A stretch of 64,000 nt of DNA, from positions 62,001-126,000 of the forward strand of contig WHUX01000022.1 of the NCBI GenBank assembly GCA_015179025.1. The letters are read 5' to 3'. The DNA is from Terfezia claveryi. Lineage: Eukaryota > Ascomycota > Pezizomycetes > Pezizales > Pezizaceae. Under the pieces are notes generated by a model. That model made no database searches. It was not told the DNA's origin and saw only the letters and a list, made by a program, of their open reading frames with translations. The position numbers were made by a program, and so were the translations under genes. Of the stretch, positions 22,974 through 33,693 are shown in pieces; position 1 is the stretch's first letter; the number at the start of each line of letters is the position of its first letter.

Positions 22974-24167
22974 TCATCGCACTGCGTCATTGAAGGCTTC
23001 TGCCGTTGGATTCCATGCCGAGCCATATTGACCTATGATTTCCTCAGGAATTATTTCCCAAATGGTGGCGTTCCGCCCAATATTCGTAGCGGTTGCCAAA
23101 GGGTTTTCCTCTTCTAAGATAACTTCCCAATCATTGTTGAATGGGAATGCCACAGTAAGGGCAACAGCAGCCATCATTGCACTTGAAACCACCTCCTCTT
23201 TCTCCAATACCATAGCTTCAAAAGATGTCGTCTGTAGAGTCTCTGGGTTTTTGCCATACACTTGAGGCTCTGCTATTGCGATTGCAGTCATATCACTCTC
23301 CATATCCCCAACGCCTGCCCTTGGTTTTCCTCCAAAGGTACATCGCATCCGCCACGCACCTCTATGGCAGTATCAGAGCCATACTCCCCGCCCCTCACAA
23401 AAGGAGTTTCCTCTGCTGGGTTAATACCCAAACCATAGTTGACTTTCCTGCTGATATTTCAGTAGTCAACCCAATACTCTCCCCACTTGTGAATTATTTC
23501 CACTTGCAGGGATAACATCCCATTTATTGAGAGGTATTGCAGATTTTGTGTCAGCAGCAGCAACAGCAGCAACCACAATGTCACTGAAGGTCACATCATT
23601 TTTCTCCGGCACCATCATGTTTGAAGATGCTGTCCCAGGGATTTGTGGATATTTTTCATCACCTCTGGTTCTACTACTACAAGTTCTCCAGTGGGTACAG
23701 TACTATCTAGTATCATGTTTGTATCTGTGTTTGTTTCTAACGGAACTTCCTCTGTGGGGATAATACCCCACTCACTTTTGAATGAGAACGTACTCTGAGC
23801 CTCAGTTGCTAAAATTTTAGTTACCACAGCACTCAAGACCACTTCTTCCTTCTCCAACCCAGTAACTTCCAACGACATTGTCTGTGGTATCTGTGGGTTT
23901 TGTTCATCCAGCTGGTTGACTTCCAGTTGCGATTCTGTTGCCGCAACCATCCAAGTTGACGTATTGAGAAGGCTGATTTTCTCCTCTTTATTATCACCTC
24001 CGCGATCCTTTTGTCCAACCGCATCCGGTGCTTCGGCCAGGCTGATGACTACTGCCCCCTGTTCAACTCCAAATGTAAACCCACCCTCCTTATGTTACTG
24101 CTCTGGCTGCTTCCCCTCACCCTGTTCTTCCTCTAGCGCGGGAGGTGCCGCAGCCGGAGGTGCCATT
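22974..24167 (-). pseudogene. diverged ~80-residue module repeat gene, probably decayed
   Basis: Three diverged copies of one module lie in tandem on the minus strand. Each has a PQIP/PETL-like start, an EKEEVV/EKNDV core and a WGIIP/WDVIP/WEVIL-like tryptophan motif. They are near 23890-23700, 23645-23480 and 23240-23050. The first and second copies are in different frames with no usable intron between them, so a frameshift is likely. The first exon could start at MAPPAAAPPALEEE (24167), followed by a short GTGAGG-donor intron. The last module is followed by SAWNPTAEAFNDAV, which matches the PAM2 pattern in part (WNPTAEAF). Together with the adjacent tail-anchor frame this looks like a decayed relative of the PAM2 gene; that relation is inference. 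Confidence 0.4.
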
Positions 24168-24843
24168 GACTAGAGCTTGGAACCTGGGCCTTCAAACCCC
24201 CTGGGGCCGAAACTGGTGAGTGTTGGGCAGAATTTGAAAGCTGAATAAATAGCTGTGGTCATCAGGATGATTGCCGTATTCACGACAGATAATTCTTTTA
24301 AAAAGTAAGTAATTTATGAAGAACCTAGATGAAATAAGTCGGAGGCTTAGGGATTTTGCCCGAGAATGACTGACTCACAGTTAAGGATTTTAGGATCTTC
24401 ACAAAGAGGGCTTGAGATGATGGATTCTGGGTGAACTGAGATTGGTGCTCTTATATCTTTCCAGGAATAATAAAAATTACCCTGTGGATGAGAATAAGCC
24501 TGCTGGACCACCTTATTGGTTCAAATCCAGTTCTTGCCAGTATATAGCTTGTACAAACTGTTATATCTACAGCAGTGGAACAGAAACTTCAGCACTTTAT
24601 GTTTCTTACACGACTATGTAGTACTGAACCTTAGCTTGAATTACAAACATTGATGTGTATATATCGTAGACATCTCGAACCAAATAGCAATTCCAGACTA
24701 GGTCATGCTCATGGAAAATTCCATGGCTAATATTCTAATAAAGTATAAGAGTATGCCATCTTGAATTGACATAGTCCTACATAAGGTTTTCGCTTAAACC
24801 GAAACAAGCAAGTTTACCCTCAACTTGAGCCTATTGTTTCAGT
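24168..24843. other. intergenic, no supported gene
   Basis: AT-rich, no coding frame of note. It presumably contains the 5' region of the minus-strand gene ending at 24167. Confidence 0.5.
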
Positions 24844-25015
24844 TACCGCAACTCAGAAATAAGACTCCCAGCCGAACTAATGTCAGTTGCTGTGTCTAAT
24901 ACTGATTCTGCAGACCTAGACTCACCTCCTATTGCATAATTTAGGCAGAATTAGTATTAGACATAGCAACCAACATTAGTTCAGCTGGGGTTCTTTTTTC
25001 TGAATTCTTGCGGTA
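24844..25015. repeat. 172-bp hairpin, MITE-like
   Basis: The left arm (24844-24911, starting TACCGCAA) and right arm (24945-25015, ending CGGTA) are inverted copies with a 33-bp loop. Internal pairing includes GAACTAATGT, GCTGTGTCTAATACT and ATTCTGC. No target duplication identified. Confidence 0.7.
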
Positions 25016-25639
25016 GCCAGTACTAATACTAGCATATATTGTCCATTGGTTACAAGCCAATCCCAATAAATAATATTCTTAATTTTTCCCCTTAGTCACC
25101 ATACATATGCTTCTCCCAAAAGATCAATGCCAAACGACCCGGAGTACATAAGGCAGCACGCTGAACAAAACGCAAAAATCGACCCTAAAACCGATACTTC
25201 GTTGGGATATTCTGCAACACTAATTGCACCTCTTTCACTATAAGCTAAACCCAAAGCCAATATAACTCAGCTATATGATGTCCTAAAACATGAGAGAGAG
25301 CAGATCGATACTCCAGAAAATCAACGTAGGAATCAGCATGTTCAGCATGTTCAGCACAAGATAACTAGTGATCAAGACAAAACGACAAAACGAATATAAA
25401 GTATCACTTATGTGTTTACACCCCACGTAAGTGATCAAGACAAAACAACTAACGAAACTAATAATGAAAACGATTAACAAAAACGAATAATGAAAATAAT
25501 ACTACCAGTTCCTTATACCCACTCTCCTAGCATATGAATATAACATTCTCCTCATCTTCAGGCTCCACCATTTCATTGTCTTCTTCATTTCCACCTTCTT
25601 GTTAACCTCCTCTTCAACTAGCTCTCCTCCATCTCCCAG
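25016..25639. other. intergenic, no supported gene
   Basis: Contains a short segment (about 25090-25125, cttagtcaccatacatatgctt) that recurs at about 51325-51345, so a low-copy dispersed repeat. The tract AGTGATCAAGACAAAAC occurs twice (25366 and 25430). Confidence 0.45.
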
Positions 25640-25972
25640 TTCAACCCCATCTCAGACACAAAAACTCTTAATTCGATCTCCTGCATAAATCCCTTTCATC
25701 TCCGTACTATCCAGCTGTTTAAGCACATAAGTTCCCCGATCCTCCCTTATATCCCTAATCTTATATGGACCATTCCACTTATTCTTGAGCTTTTGAGACT
25801 ACTGCTTACTAAGAGTGCTGTTGTATAGAAGCACCATATCCCCGATTTCCAAGTTCTCTGGTCTTTCTCGATGATTCTTGTCAAAGAAAGCTTTATTTCT
25901 CCCTTGACTTTCTCTGATTTTCTTCCTTACTTCCTCTATATCTTCCTTCCTTCTTTCTAGTTGCCTCGCTCT

Positions 25973-26303
25973 TGTGCGAGGTGCCCAGGTTAGATAGAAC
26001 AAGGTGAATAGGGTGAGCAGAACTTTGTGAAGCAGTTGTTATCGTGGCAGTAAGCAGTAGAGCGAGGATATTCCGAGTGTGTGTTGATTGTCTTATTCAA
26101 TGCTGAAAGCGAAGGGCTTTATATACATGAATTGTAGGTAAAGCACGAGCTTGGCACATGAGAATGAATAAATTGTACTAATCCAAGAGCAATGCAGAAA
26201 AGACAGCTTAACAGGAAGACAGCTTAACGGGAAGACAGCTTAACGGGAAGACAGCTTAACGGGAAGACAGCTTAACGGGGGGACTGGGCATTTTATTTTA
26301 ACA
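25973..26303 (-). mobile_element. solo LTR (331 bp) inside the Gypsy relic
   Basis: The sequence starts TGTGCGAGG and ends TTTTAACA on the plus strand (TG...CA). It is flanked by a 5-bp target duplication, gctct, at 25968-25972 and 26304-26308. Removing it rejoins the integrase frame at the RAR-QLERR region. On the minus strand a TATATAAAG box (about 26117-26125) suggests the LTR promoter points that way. No internal retrotransposon sequence remains, so it is a solo LTR from recombination between the two LTRs. Confidence 0.85.
26202..26281. repeat. 16-bp tandem repeat x5 within the LTR
   Basis: Five consecutive units of GACAGCTTAACGGGAA; the first has A for G at one position and the last ends in G. 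They lie near the U3 start if the LTR reads on the minus strand, a place where such repeats often act on transcription; that role is inference. Confidence 0.9.
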
Positions 26304-26480
26304 GCTCTTGCAGCTAACAACTCTTCTCTGCTTTCACCTTATCCCAATTGACAGTAGCCCAGCTTTTTGCAGAAAGTTCAACTGGGAGTATACAATCTTG
26401 TGCGAACACAAGATTAAACGGCATATACCCAGTTGAAGCTCTAGTCGTAACTCTATCTGCCCACAAAACAAATGGTAGGT

Positions 26481-28839
26481 TTGGACTGAATTTCTAAGCC
26501 TCTTTGGAACCTCCTCCTCTCCTCCCTCCGCTTGTGCTGTATCTACTCCCCTCTGTCTCTTTGTTGGTTTACATACCTGCCTAGCATTGATTATCTGATC
26601 ATAACCATTTTCACCCCCATGCTGGCTTTATTTCTGTACCTACCTATGTTCTCTTGCTAATGAGAAACTGGTTACATCTAATGAGCGTCAACTGTAATTG
26701 GGACTTTCCTCGATTTCTATAAATTGAAAGACACGCCCGCAAAGAGGATCATACTGAATTGTTAATACGCCCCTGCGCTAGCTGCAACCTTATCAAAACT
26801 ACATACCGGATTTGGAGATGCTAGCCTTATTTAGCGATTCAAACTGGGAGCCTAGCCAAAATAGGCTGCGTAAGCATACATATGTGCCAACCAGAATAAT
26901 TTGTGTGAAAAAAGAATAACTATATTTGATAAGGGAATATTCCACCCCTAGGAACTAAGAACATCCATCCAGTCACCACCTCTATCTAATGTTTTCTCAT
27001 ATCGGAACCATCACCGATATTTTTATAGTTTTACTATATACCCACTGACATCAAAATATAACATATTATATCATTGGAATCAATACAGGTATCTGTACTT
27101 GTTTCTCCTTACTCCTCTTGGAATCACTGATTTCAATATCTCCATTGGGGACTCACCCTGGAATTCCTGTCTAGGGCGTATCTCACTCATTAGTTCTTGA
27201 AGATTACTCAATATTTCGCGAATGACTGAAAGAGTGCTACGGAGCTTAGGGGAGATGGTCTCCCCAGAGGTATGTAGAGTATAAGGAGGGTACGGATATA
27301 TCGCAGAATCAGTTGAGGTAGGGGTGGAGGCGATATTTTCAGAAGGTTGTGAGTAACAATACGTTGGAAGCTTAAGGATTTGAGACTACTTGAGTAGTGA
27401 TAGAGTAGCACACAACGCCTACAAAGTTGCGGCTCCTGTATGGCCATAAACAGCCATGCTTTTGCTGTTCTCGTGTTTCAGACTCAAATTGTGCAAATGA
27501 GTGAAGCTAGCGTCTTCAAAGCATCTATGAGTGAGAGACCCCGCGACCCGCTACAGAAGAAAAAAGATGCCAGGGAAGTCAACGCCCTCCCTGGTTATCT
27601 ACATGAAGTGTCTGATGGGCAAACGGGCAGGAGGCTGTTCCATACATGGTAGCATTTTTTTTTTTTTTTTTTTTTTTTAAACCTGGTACCACTATGTAGC
27701 GCTATGGATCTCAGCTGCAATATTTTTCCACCAATAATTATGATGAGTATGTAGGGAGTAAGTATTTGTGATGGTGATGTTTCTACCTACGGATGTTGCT
27801 ATCCCCTTTTCATCTACATGTTTTGTGTTGGCTATTTCGCCACCTGAACAATTACTCGATTTTCTCAATAAGTCACCTGTGTGTCTCATGATGGATGTTT
27901 CTACTGCGCATGTGCTACCCTCTCTTGTTCCCTTTCCCCGGACGCGTATCAGTATCATCCAAATTTTTTTTTTTTGAAGAGGAAAAAAAACACCCATTAC
28001 CCCGGAAACCCGGATGGATTCAACGCAACTACCCTCCACTACCAAGGCCTTTTGGGACTGACCTCACTGAGTGCTACATAACACGGCAACACCTCCTGAG
28101 AAACAAACCCGAGTTCTTTGGCTGTTAGGAGTTCTTGTTGAGGGAGGGAGGATTCGAACCTACTAATGTCAAATACATTCCCAATCCAGGTCTAGCATGG
28201 AGATGCAATACTCCTCATAGGCTAGATACCTGAACACGACTAATTTGTAAAAAAAGGAAAAAAGGTCAGAGACTGCGTTGTATATCGTGCATTAAACCTG
28301 ATGGGTGAACTCATTTTCAGGAAGCAAATTAGACCAAGCAATTCACCCTTAATCTTACCCTAAGTATCCTTAGTATGGCTGATTGCGAGATGGTTAAGCA
28401 TTTCACCATTTGAATAAGTCAATAGTGAATGGGGCAGAACACTTTCATTGTTAATGGGAAAGGTAAGATGCTTGCTCTAACTATGGATATCACCTGAATT
28501 GATCATTATTGTGTCTTAACTTGGCCTCATACGCCCTACAACTAGGCCCGTTCACCCCACCCTTTTCAACAGCCCTTCTGCGTCCTTTCCAAAAAAACTT
28601 ATGCTCTTCTGAACCAACCTTTCCACAAGCCTAAAACTAAGACTTCGCAAGATTAGACTGTCAACAAGTTGATCCTGAATTCTTCAAAGGTTTCAATATT
28701 ACTCGTCGATTGCGTAGTATTAGAGTAGACTGAGCTATAGATGGCCACTCTGACCGGGTGACGTGACAACACATTGAGGGTGGAAGCTGGAAGCTGCGGA
28801 TGATCAACAGCTATACAGAGCGTTGGATCTTTGTGGGGG
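26481..28839. other. intergenic, no supported gene
   Basis: AT-rich. Contains a T-run (27655-27678) and an A/T-run pair at about 27965-27990. Frames above 60 codons overlap antisense partners and have no motif. A T-arm-like GGATTCGAACC at about 28150 is not part of a foldable tRNA. Confidence 0.45.
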
Positions 28840-31350
28840 GCCCAAATCAGTACTCATATTCAAACTATCTAGTTTTTGACGAGGGAGCGCATTCCCAAAT
28901 CGGCACTCTTGGTCGTTCCCTGCCCCGTATCTACGTACAAGACCCAGAGCATTAGCTTCCAGCTGGAGAATCTCCAACACTATATTTCTCGCCGCAGGCA
29001 TACCCTTCAGATCACCCTCAGAGGGCTAGAGGGTAGCCTTGACCGACGGTACAGGTAAGAATGCAGCAGCTGCACACAGCCAAGACCGAAGCGGCAACCC
29101 CAGGGATCACCGCGGCGACCTTTCTCGCCACTGCAGCAGACGGGGAACTTTCACTACCACAAGAGGGCAAAATAAAAGCTCACCCCCTTGAGGGACTTGC
29201 TAGCAGCCAAACAGACTAGTCTAGATCAAACAGACAGCCCTCAACCTCTCCATAGGCCCCGTCCGTAGAAGCAGAGATCAAAACTCTCCACTCCGACTGT
29301 CCGACCTGGACCGACCCAACAAACTCGTGGATTAGGCGCCACATCCGTATCCCAGGGACCGAAATCCCAGGGACCGAAATCCCAGGGACCGAAATCCCAG
29401 GGACCGAAATCCCAGGGACCGAAATCCCAGGGACCGAAATCCCAGGGACCGAAAAGGCAGATGCCAGAATCTCGTTTGAGTTAGCACTAGGACAGATAGC
29501 AGGGAGTTTGGGAATAGCGACCGAAGGATTAGGGCGGCCTCCAAGGCAAGGCGGAAGGAAGAACACTCCCACCCTGGGCAGGGGCAAAACAGGATCAATT
29601 GGAATCGACATGCTGTGCCAGCGTATATACACCTACGTGGCTTAGAACAGATCTAGGGATAGTCAGGGACGAAAACCCTGCTTGGTGAACGAGAAACAAT
29701 CCTAATCTATGTACTGCCATAAGGTCATCACGTTGCAAGTCTGGGTACTTTACGGCACTTCTGTTGACCCTACTCTGGTGGCCTAGCTGTTGTTGCAGGG
29801 TGGTTATGTGAACTCGTGGCTGGCAGCTGCAATCTGAGTGCCGACGCATGTTTGCTGTGGTCGGGCTGATACTGCTATAGTTCCTGGCATCCAGCAGTCA
29901 GAAGATGTCTGATACTGCACGCCCTAGAGATACCACAGCCCGAGAGAACATACATGGGGGAGCAGCCATGAGAAGCTAGGCTGAATCGCCAACGTCGAGC
30001 CCCTGCAGGACAAGCTGGACGACCTCTGGAGATCGTGGGCAGCACTGGCTTTCCGTGCAGGTGACCCGCAGATCAAGGCTTTGTTAACGAAAGCCCATTT
30101 CCGGGTTACTCGACATCTTACGATGGCATCTTCCCCCGTTGCTAATGGGGCAGCCCTATCTTTCTACAAGACCTCATTGGACCCGCAGGAACTTTCATTC
30201 AGCGACAGGGACGATACAAAATCCTTCCCCCTAATCCTCGATCCGAGCTCCGAGAGACCAAACACATGGGTTTTTGGACTGCGGAGATAGGGTCTGTCTT
30301 GGGCGAAGGTTGGAGAGTCTGCTCCACGGATGGCACAGGAAGGTAGGGGGTTTGCCAGTGCAGTGCATAGCACGGATCGGAAAGGCAGTTCAAAAGCCAG
30401 TTACGGCAGCTTTCTATGCGTCACTGCAACGGTGTGGATAGAGAGTTCCAAGCTATGCACCTGGCCCTCAGCACGGAAACCTGGGAGATGATCGCAATCC
30501 TATCCAACTCACGGGCTGTAATTCAGACAATCTCTAACATGAGCAGGGGAGCACCTCCGAGGTCAGGTATCGACGTAGTATTGAGACAAGAATCAATCGT
30601 TCTCTCGTCGAACTCGCGGACTCCAAGGAGATAAGCATCTCTTGGGTCAGAATCACATCGACATTGACAACACAGAAGGCGGATTAGAGAGCGTCCCATG
30701 AGTCAATCCTGGGACCCCTGAACGCAGGAGGTGTAGGCACCGCTTCTAAAGCTGTCCGGGAGGAGGCGAGAACCAAGAGGGGGTACGGGGCACGGAGGTG
30801 CGAATGGAGCAGACATGCACTGTCAGCCTACACGTGGATGCGGACCGACCGAGGATCCCAGAAAAGTTGGCTGCTAAATCAGATACCAAGTCCTCTTAGG
30901 AAATAGGAACACATGGGAAGAGGTCGACAAGACGGAGTGGAGGAAGGAGGGTGAGAAGGTTTGAGGCCACGGAGGCCTATTTGAGTTAAGTATTTAGTTA
31001 ATGAGCTCACATGATTCTTATGATTATTTTTCACGAGACCCCTTTTATTACACCGCTTCAACTGCTTTTAGATTTACGAGCTCCCGGGGTTTTCACAGAT
31101 GAAATTACGAGTTCCCCGGTTTTCTTCACGAATTTCATTGACTTTATTTATTGTTATAGACTTCGGAGTCCCCCCGGGTCATCGGGCGCAAGCCCGTTAA
31201 TGACAGCATGGGGCCGAGTCTGTATTTAGCGTCGGACCTGGCAGATTAACCCTGAATCCGGTTTTCCGGATGGCTCATCATGGTTCCGCCAACGGGACCG
31301 CATATGAGTAATGAGTTTTTTCCTCTTAAAAAAAAATAAAAAAAAAAACT
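28840..31350 (+). pseudogene. decayed LINE, copy 3
   Basis: From about 30060 the sequence follows the region encoded by LINE copy 1, in several frames: FSDRDDTKSFPLILDPSSE, WRVCSTDGTGR-like, EFQAMHLALSTE, AILSNSRAVIQ, SAYTWMRT. It ends with the family 3' UTR (cagattaaccctgaatcc, ggctcatcatgg) and an A-rich tail to about 31350. Frameshifts and stops are frequent and the Cys-rich tail is deleted. Sequence between 28840 and 30060 contains weaker LINE-like scraps and a 15-bp tandem repeat and is less certain. Confidence 0.6.
29350..29454. repeat. 15-bp tandem repeat x7
   Basis: Seven perfect consecutive copies of TCCCAGGGACCGAAA (105 bp). The unit keeps the frame and would encode repeated pentapeptides (ISVPG) on the minus strand, but the surroundings look like decayed LINE, so translation is doubtful. 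Confidence 0.95.
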
Positions 31351-31690
31351 TTTTTTGTGGCAAGCCACGTCCCATCCATCCTCATACCCACTCCTCTGTG
31401 GCCTAGGTATAGTGATTAGGGTTGGGCCCCACCACGATAACCCTAATCTGCCAGCTTAGACTCACTTGAGTTTCGGGAGAAATAAATGGCAGGCGGGATT
31501 TTCCCTCTCGCGGAAAACTCTTTTTGTTCTTCCTAAATAATATCTCTCAGGTAAGAACATAAATAATATCTCTCAGGTAAGAACATAAAATGTGTTTTAC
31601 GAGACATGAGGCTACCTTTTTTTTTTTTTTCCGCCTACATTCTATATTTCCTGTCCACCATGCTAATCTACGGTATATATATATATATAT

Positions 31691-31826
31691 TTACTCTTAA
31701 ATCTCATTACTCCTATTTGGTCCCAGTAAGGGGACCATGAGGAGCCACCCAGAGTGCCAACCAGACTATCACCGGGAAATTCGGGTGGATTCAGGTCAGG
31801 GCAAGTCCATCTGCCAGGTCCGACGC
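31691..31826 (-). mobile_element. LINE 3' tail, reverse orientation
   Basis: Reads as the reverse complement of the LINE 3' UTR (tcattactcctat, ggaccatgaggagccacc, ggtggattcagg, catctgccaggtcc). A TAGTCTGG micro-insertion interrupts it at 31754-31768. Confidence 0.75.
31754..31768 (-). mobile_element. TAGTCT micro-insertion inside a LINE tail
   Basis: Minus-strand core TAGTCTGGTTGGCAC. Flanks CCACCCAGA and TCACCGGGA match at 6 of 9. Other LINE tails lack it at this place, which shows it is an insertion younger than the LINE copy. Confidence 0.6.
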
Positions 31827-31964
31827 GTAAAGGCAAAACACAGATTTCGAACTCAAGTGAATCAGTAGTCTCGAACCCGACCGCTCCTAGGGAGGGGTGA
31901 ATCAGGGGTCCCGTGCTGTCGTTAACAGGCTTGCGCCCGAAGACCCACAGATTTTTTTAATTTC

Positions 31965-32070
31965 TTTTTTTTTTAAATACTCAAAACTCATATGCAGTTC
32001 CGTTGGGGGGACCATGATGAGCCACCCGGAACCCAGGATGGATTCAGGACAGACAAGTTAATCTACCAAA
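31965..32070 (-). mobile_element. LINE 3' tail, reverse orientation
   Basis: T-run, then aaatactcaaaactcatatgc, ggaccatgatgagccaccc, ggatggattcagg and aagttaatctacca: the family 3' end reversed. Confidence 0.75.
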
Positions 32071-32577
32071 ATAATCCACAGTGGCCTGACTAAATCTGGA
32101 CCCAAAAGGATAAGAAAAACCGCAGGTGGAAAAAGACACAGCTCAAATGCCAATGCATAATAGTTAAAAGCAGTGATGACAGTAGGTGAACAGGACAGGA
32201 ACTTGAAGTGAGAGCTTATACTCTTGCAGATACAGGAAAGTCGAAGAATCGCCAGGACCGCCTGTGCGAAAACAGTATTGATAAAAAAGCTTGAAGATCT
32301 CTGCCTCCTTCCAGTGAATATTGAGATCCACACTGGTGCCCTAATCATGAATCAACAGCAGTTGAACCCAAGAGACTGCAGCGAGGAGATCAACTCGTCA
32401 CGAGTCTGGTACCTCCGAATCTTATAATGGACTTCTCCGTACGTAATTGTATTCTTTGGGAATTGAACGTTATGTTTGCCTGTGGTGGTTGAGGTTGCCT
32501 AATCTTGAAAATTCGAGTCCGCAATTCAACACACTCTGGTGCTGATTCACTATAAATACACCCCTCTTTTCGTTTTC

Positions 32578-32690
32578 TTTTTTTTAAATCCTCATTACTC
32601 ATATGCGGTAGGTGATCATGGTGTGCCACCATGAACCCCGGGTGGATTCGGGACAAGGCAACGTAATCTGGTGCGCAAAAGCAAACTGAA
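32578..32690 (-). mobile_element. LINE 3' tail, reverse orientation
   Basis: T-run, then aaatcctcattactcatatgc, gggtggattcgggac and acgtaatctgg: third reversed family 3' end within 1 kb, more diverged than the other two. Confidence 0.65.
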
Positions 32691-33025
32691 CGAACTCAAG
32701 TGAATCGAGGTGCAGGGTGAAATAAAAATTTCACCCAAAAGGGAAAGAGTCAAGCGAATCCAAACACTCGTTGATAAGAAAACTCATCCCTTATCTCTTC
32801 CAGTCGTATGCTGTGGTGCGGAAGATTCTCTTGCCGCGGAGCCCTTGTGTGATGTGACTTCCTTCGCCATGTAGATGACAAGTGACGAAGCTAGCTTTCC
32901 GACCCCCCACCCAGAATTTAAGCCCCCTTATTGTCTTCCTCGATCCATCGGCACATCAGGAATTTTGTTGGGCCAGTGTGAAAATACCACGGCTCGAGCT
33001 CGAATATGGTCGGTTCGCAAGGAGG

Positions 33026-33693
33026 TTATCGGTGGTGGTGTCGCCCCCGCCGGCGCTTTGCCCTTACCCTTTTCAGGTCCTTGAGTTGGTCGATTGTTGT
33101 AGTCTCGATCAGACCCTCGTAGGATTGTTGGGGTGGCTCGGGGGTGGTGTTTGTGCTGCTCCCACCGACACTTTGCCTTTGCCCTTGTTCTGGTGGGTTT
33201 GCGGCTTGGGTGATGTTGGTATTGGTTGCCGGGTGGTATTTGTTGCTGCCTCCGCGTACGTACGAGGGGGGTCAGTATTGATAGACACTGTTCCGAAGTG
33301 CGACCGGAGGTGTGATCTCAGTCGGATGTGCGGTTGGAGGTGTAGTCTGAGGTGCTGGAGTCTGGTGGGGCTTGTGGTGGTGAAACTCTGTGTCCCTTGC
33401 CTGATCGTAGATTTGCTCTGTGCGGCTCCGCAGTGTTAGCCAATCGACTGGGTTATATCGGCTCTGAGTAGTTGCTGGTGCAGGTGTGGGAGTTATCTCC
33501 GCGTGGGGATTGGGTGGGCCTGTTGGTGATGGCTTAGCAGCAGAGGTGGGGAAGAATTGCAGGATATCCTCGGGATATGAGCTTTGAAGCCGGGGGAAAC
33601 TTGGGGGAGAAGGTCGTTGAGGGTAAAAATTGGATATTCTTGAAGCTGCTTCGAATATATGCTGGTTGTGAGTTGGGGGACCCGCTACTTATG
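33026..33693 (-). pseudogene. hypothetical Pro/Thr/Asn-rich frame with a single stop
   Basis: One minus-strand frame is open from 33693 to the TAA at 33028-33026 except for one TGA at 33274-33272. The product is hydrophilic and Pro/Thr/Ser/Gln/Asn-rich (FYPQRPSPPSFPRLQSSY, TEQIYDQARDTEFHHHK, NQ-rich NTNITQAANPPEQGQRQ) and ends in a basic tail (KRVRAKRRRGRHH). It lacks an ATG after the upstream stop, so earlier exons are likely. The TGA could derive from CGA by C-to-T. A micro-insertion at 33100-33121 lies inside the frame near the 3' end. No family recognised. Confidence 0.4.
33100..33121 (+). mobile_element. TAGTCT micro-insertion (22 bp)
   Basis: Core TAGTCTCGATCAGACC followed by CTCGTA, between CGATTGTTG (33091-33099) and GGATTGTTG (33122-33130), 8 of 9 matching. 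The same core occurs at 58251 and 58282. Confidence 0.7.

Larger units (their letters stand above)
25640..26480 (-). pseudogene. Ty3/Gypsy integrase relic
   Basis: Read on the minus strand, the upper part (about 26480-26309) encodes the end of an integrase core (FVLWADRVTTRASTGYMPFN, ILPVELSAKSWATVNWD). The lower part (25972-25640) continues with RARQLERRKEDIEEVRKKI, the NKAFFDKNHRERP and LEIGDMVLLYN motifs, and a GPY/F-type module (NKWNGPYKIRDIRED). These are hallmarks of Gypsy integrases with a GPY/F C-terminus. The frame is broken by a TAG at about 25799, a frameshift before 26309, and a solo LTR at 25973-26303. The upstream polyprotein (reverse transcriptase, protease, gag) is not in the window. 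Confidence 0.85.

Noticed and set aside
26880..26900. GTGCCAACCAGAATA as a micro-insertion
   Set aside because: Core diverged and no matching flanks.
28140..28250. tRNA suggested by GGATTCGAACC
   Set aside because: Only a T-arm-like segment; no matching acceptor, D-arm or anticodon stem at usual spacing.
32882..33439. 185-codon plus-strand frame rich in Val, Leu and Cys
   Set aside because: It is antisense to a better hydrophilic frame and its composition is typical of an antisense shadow.
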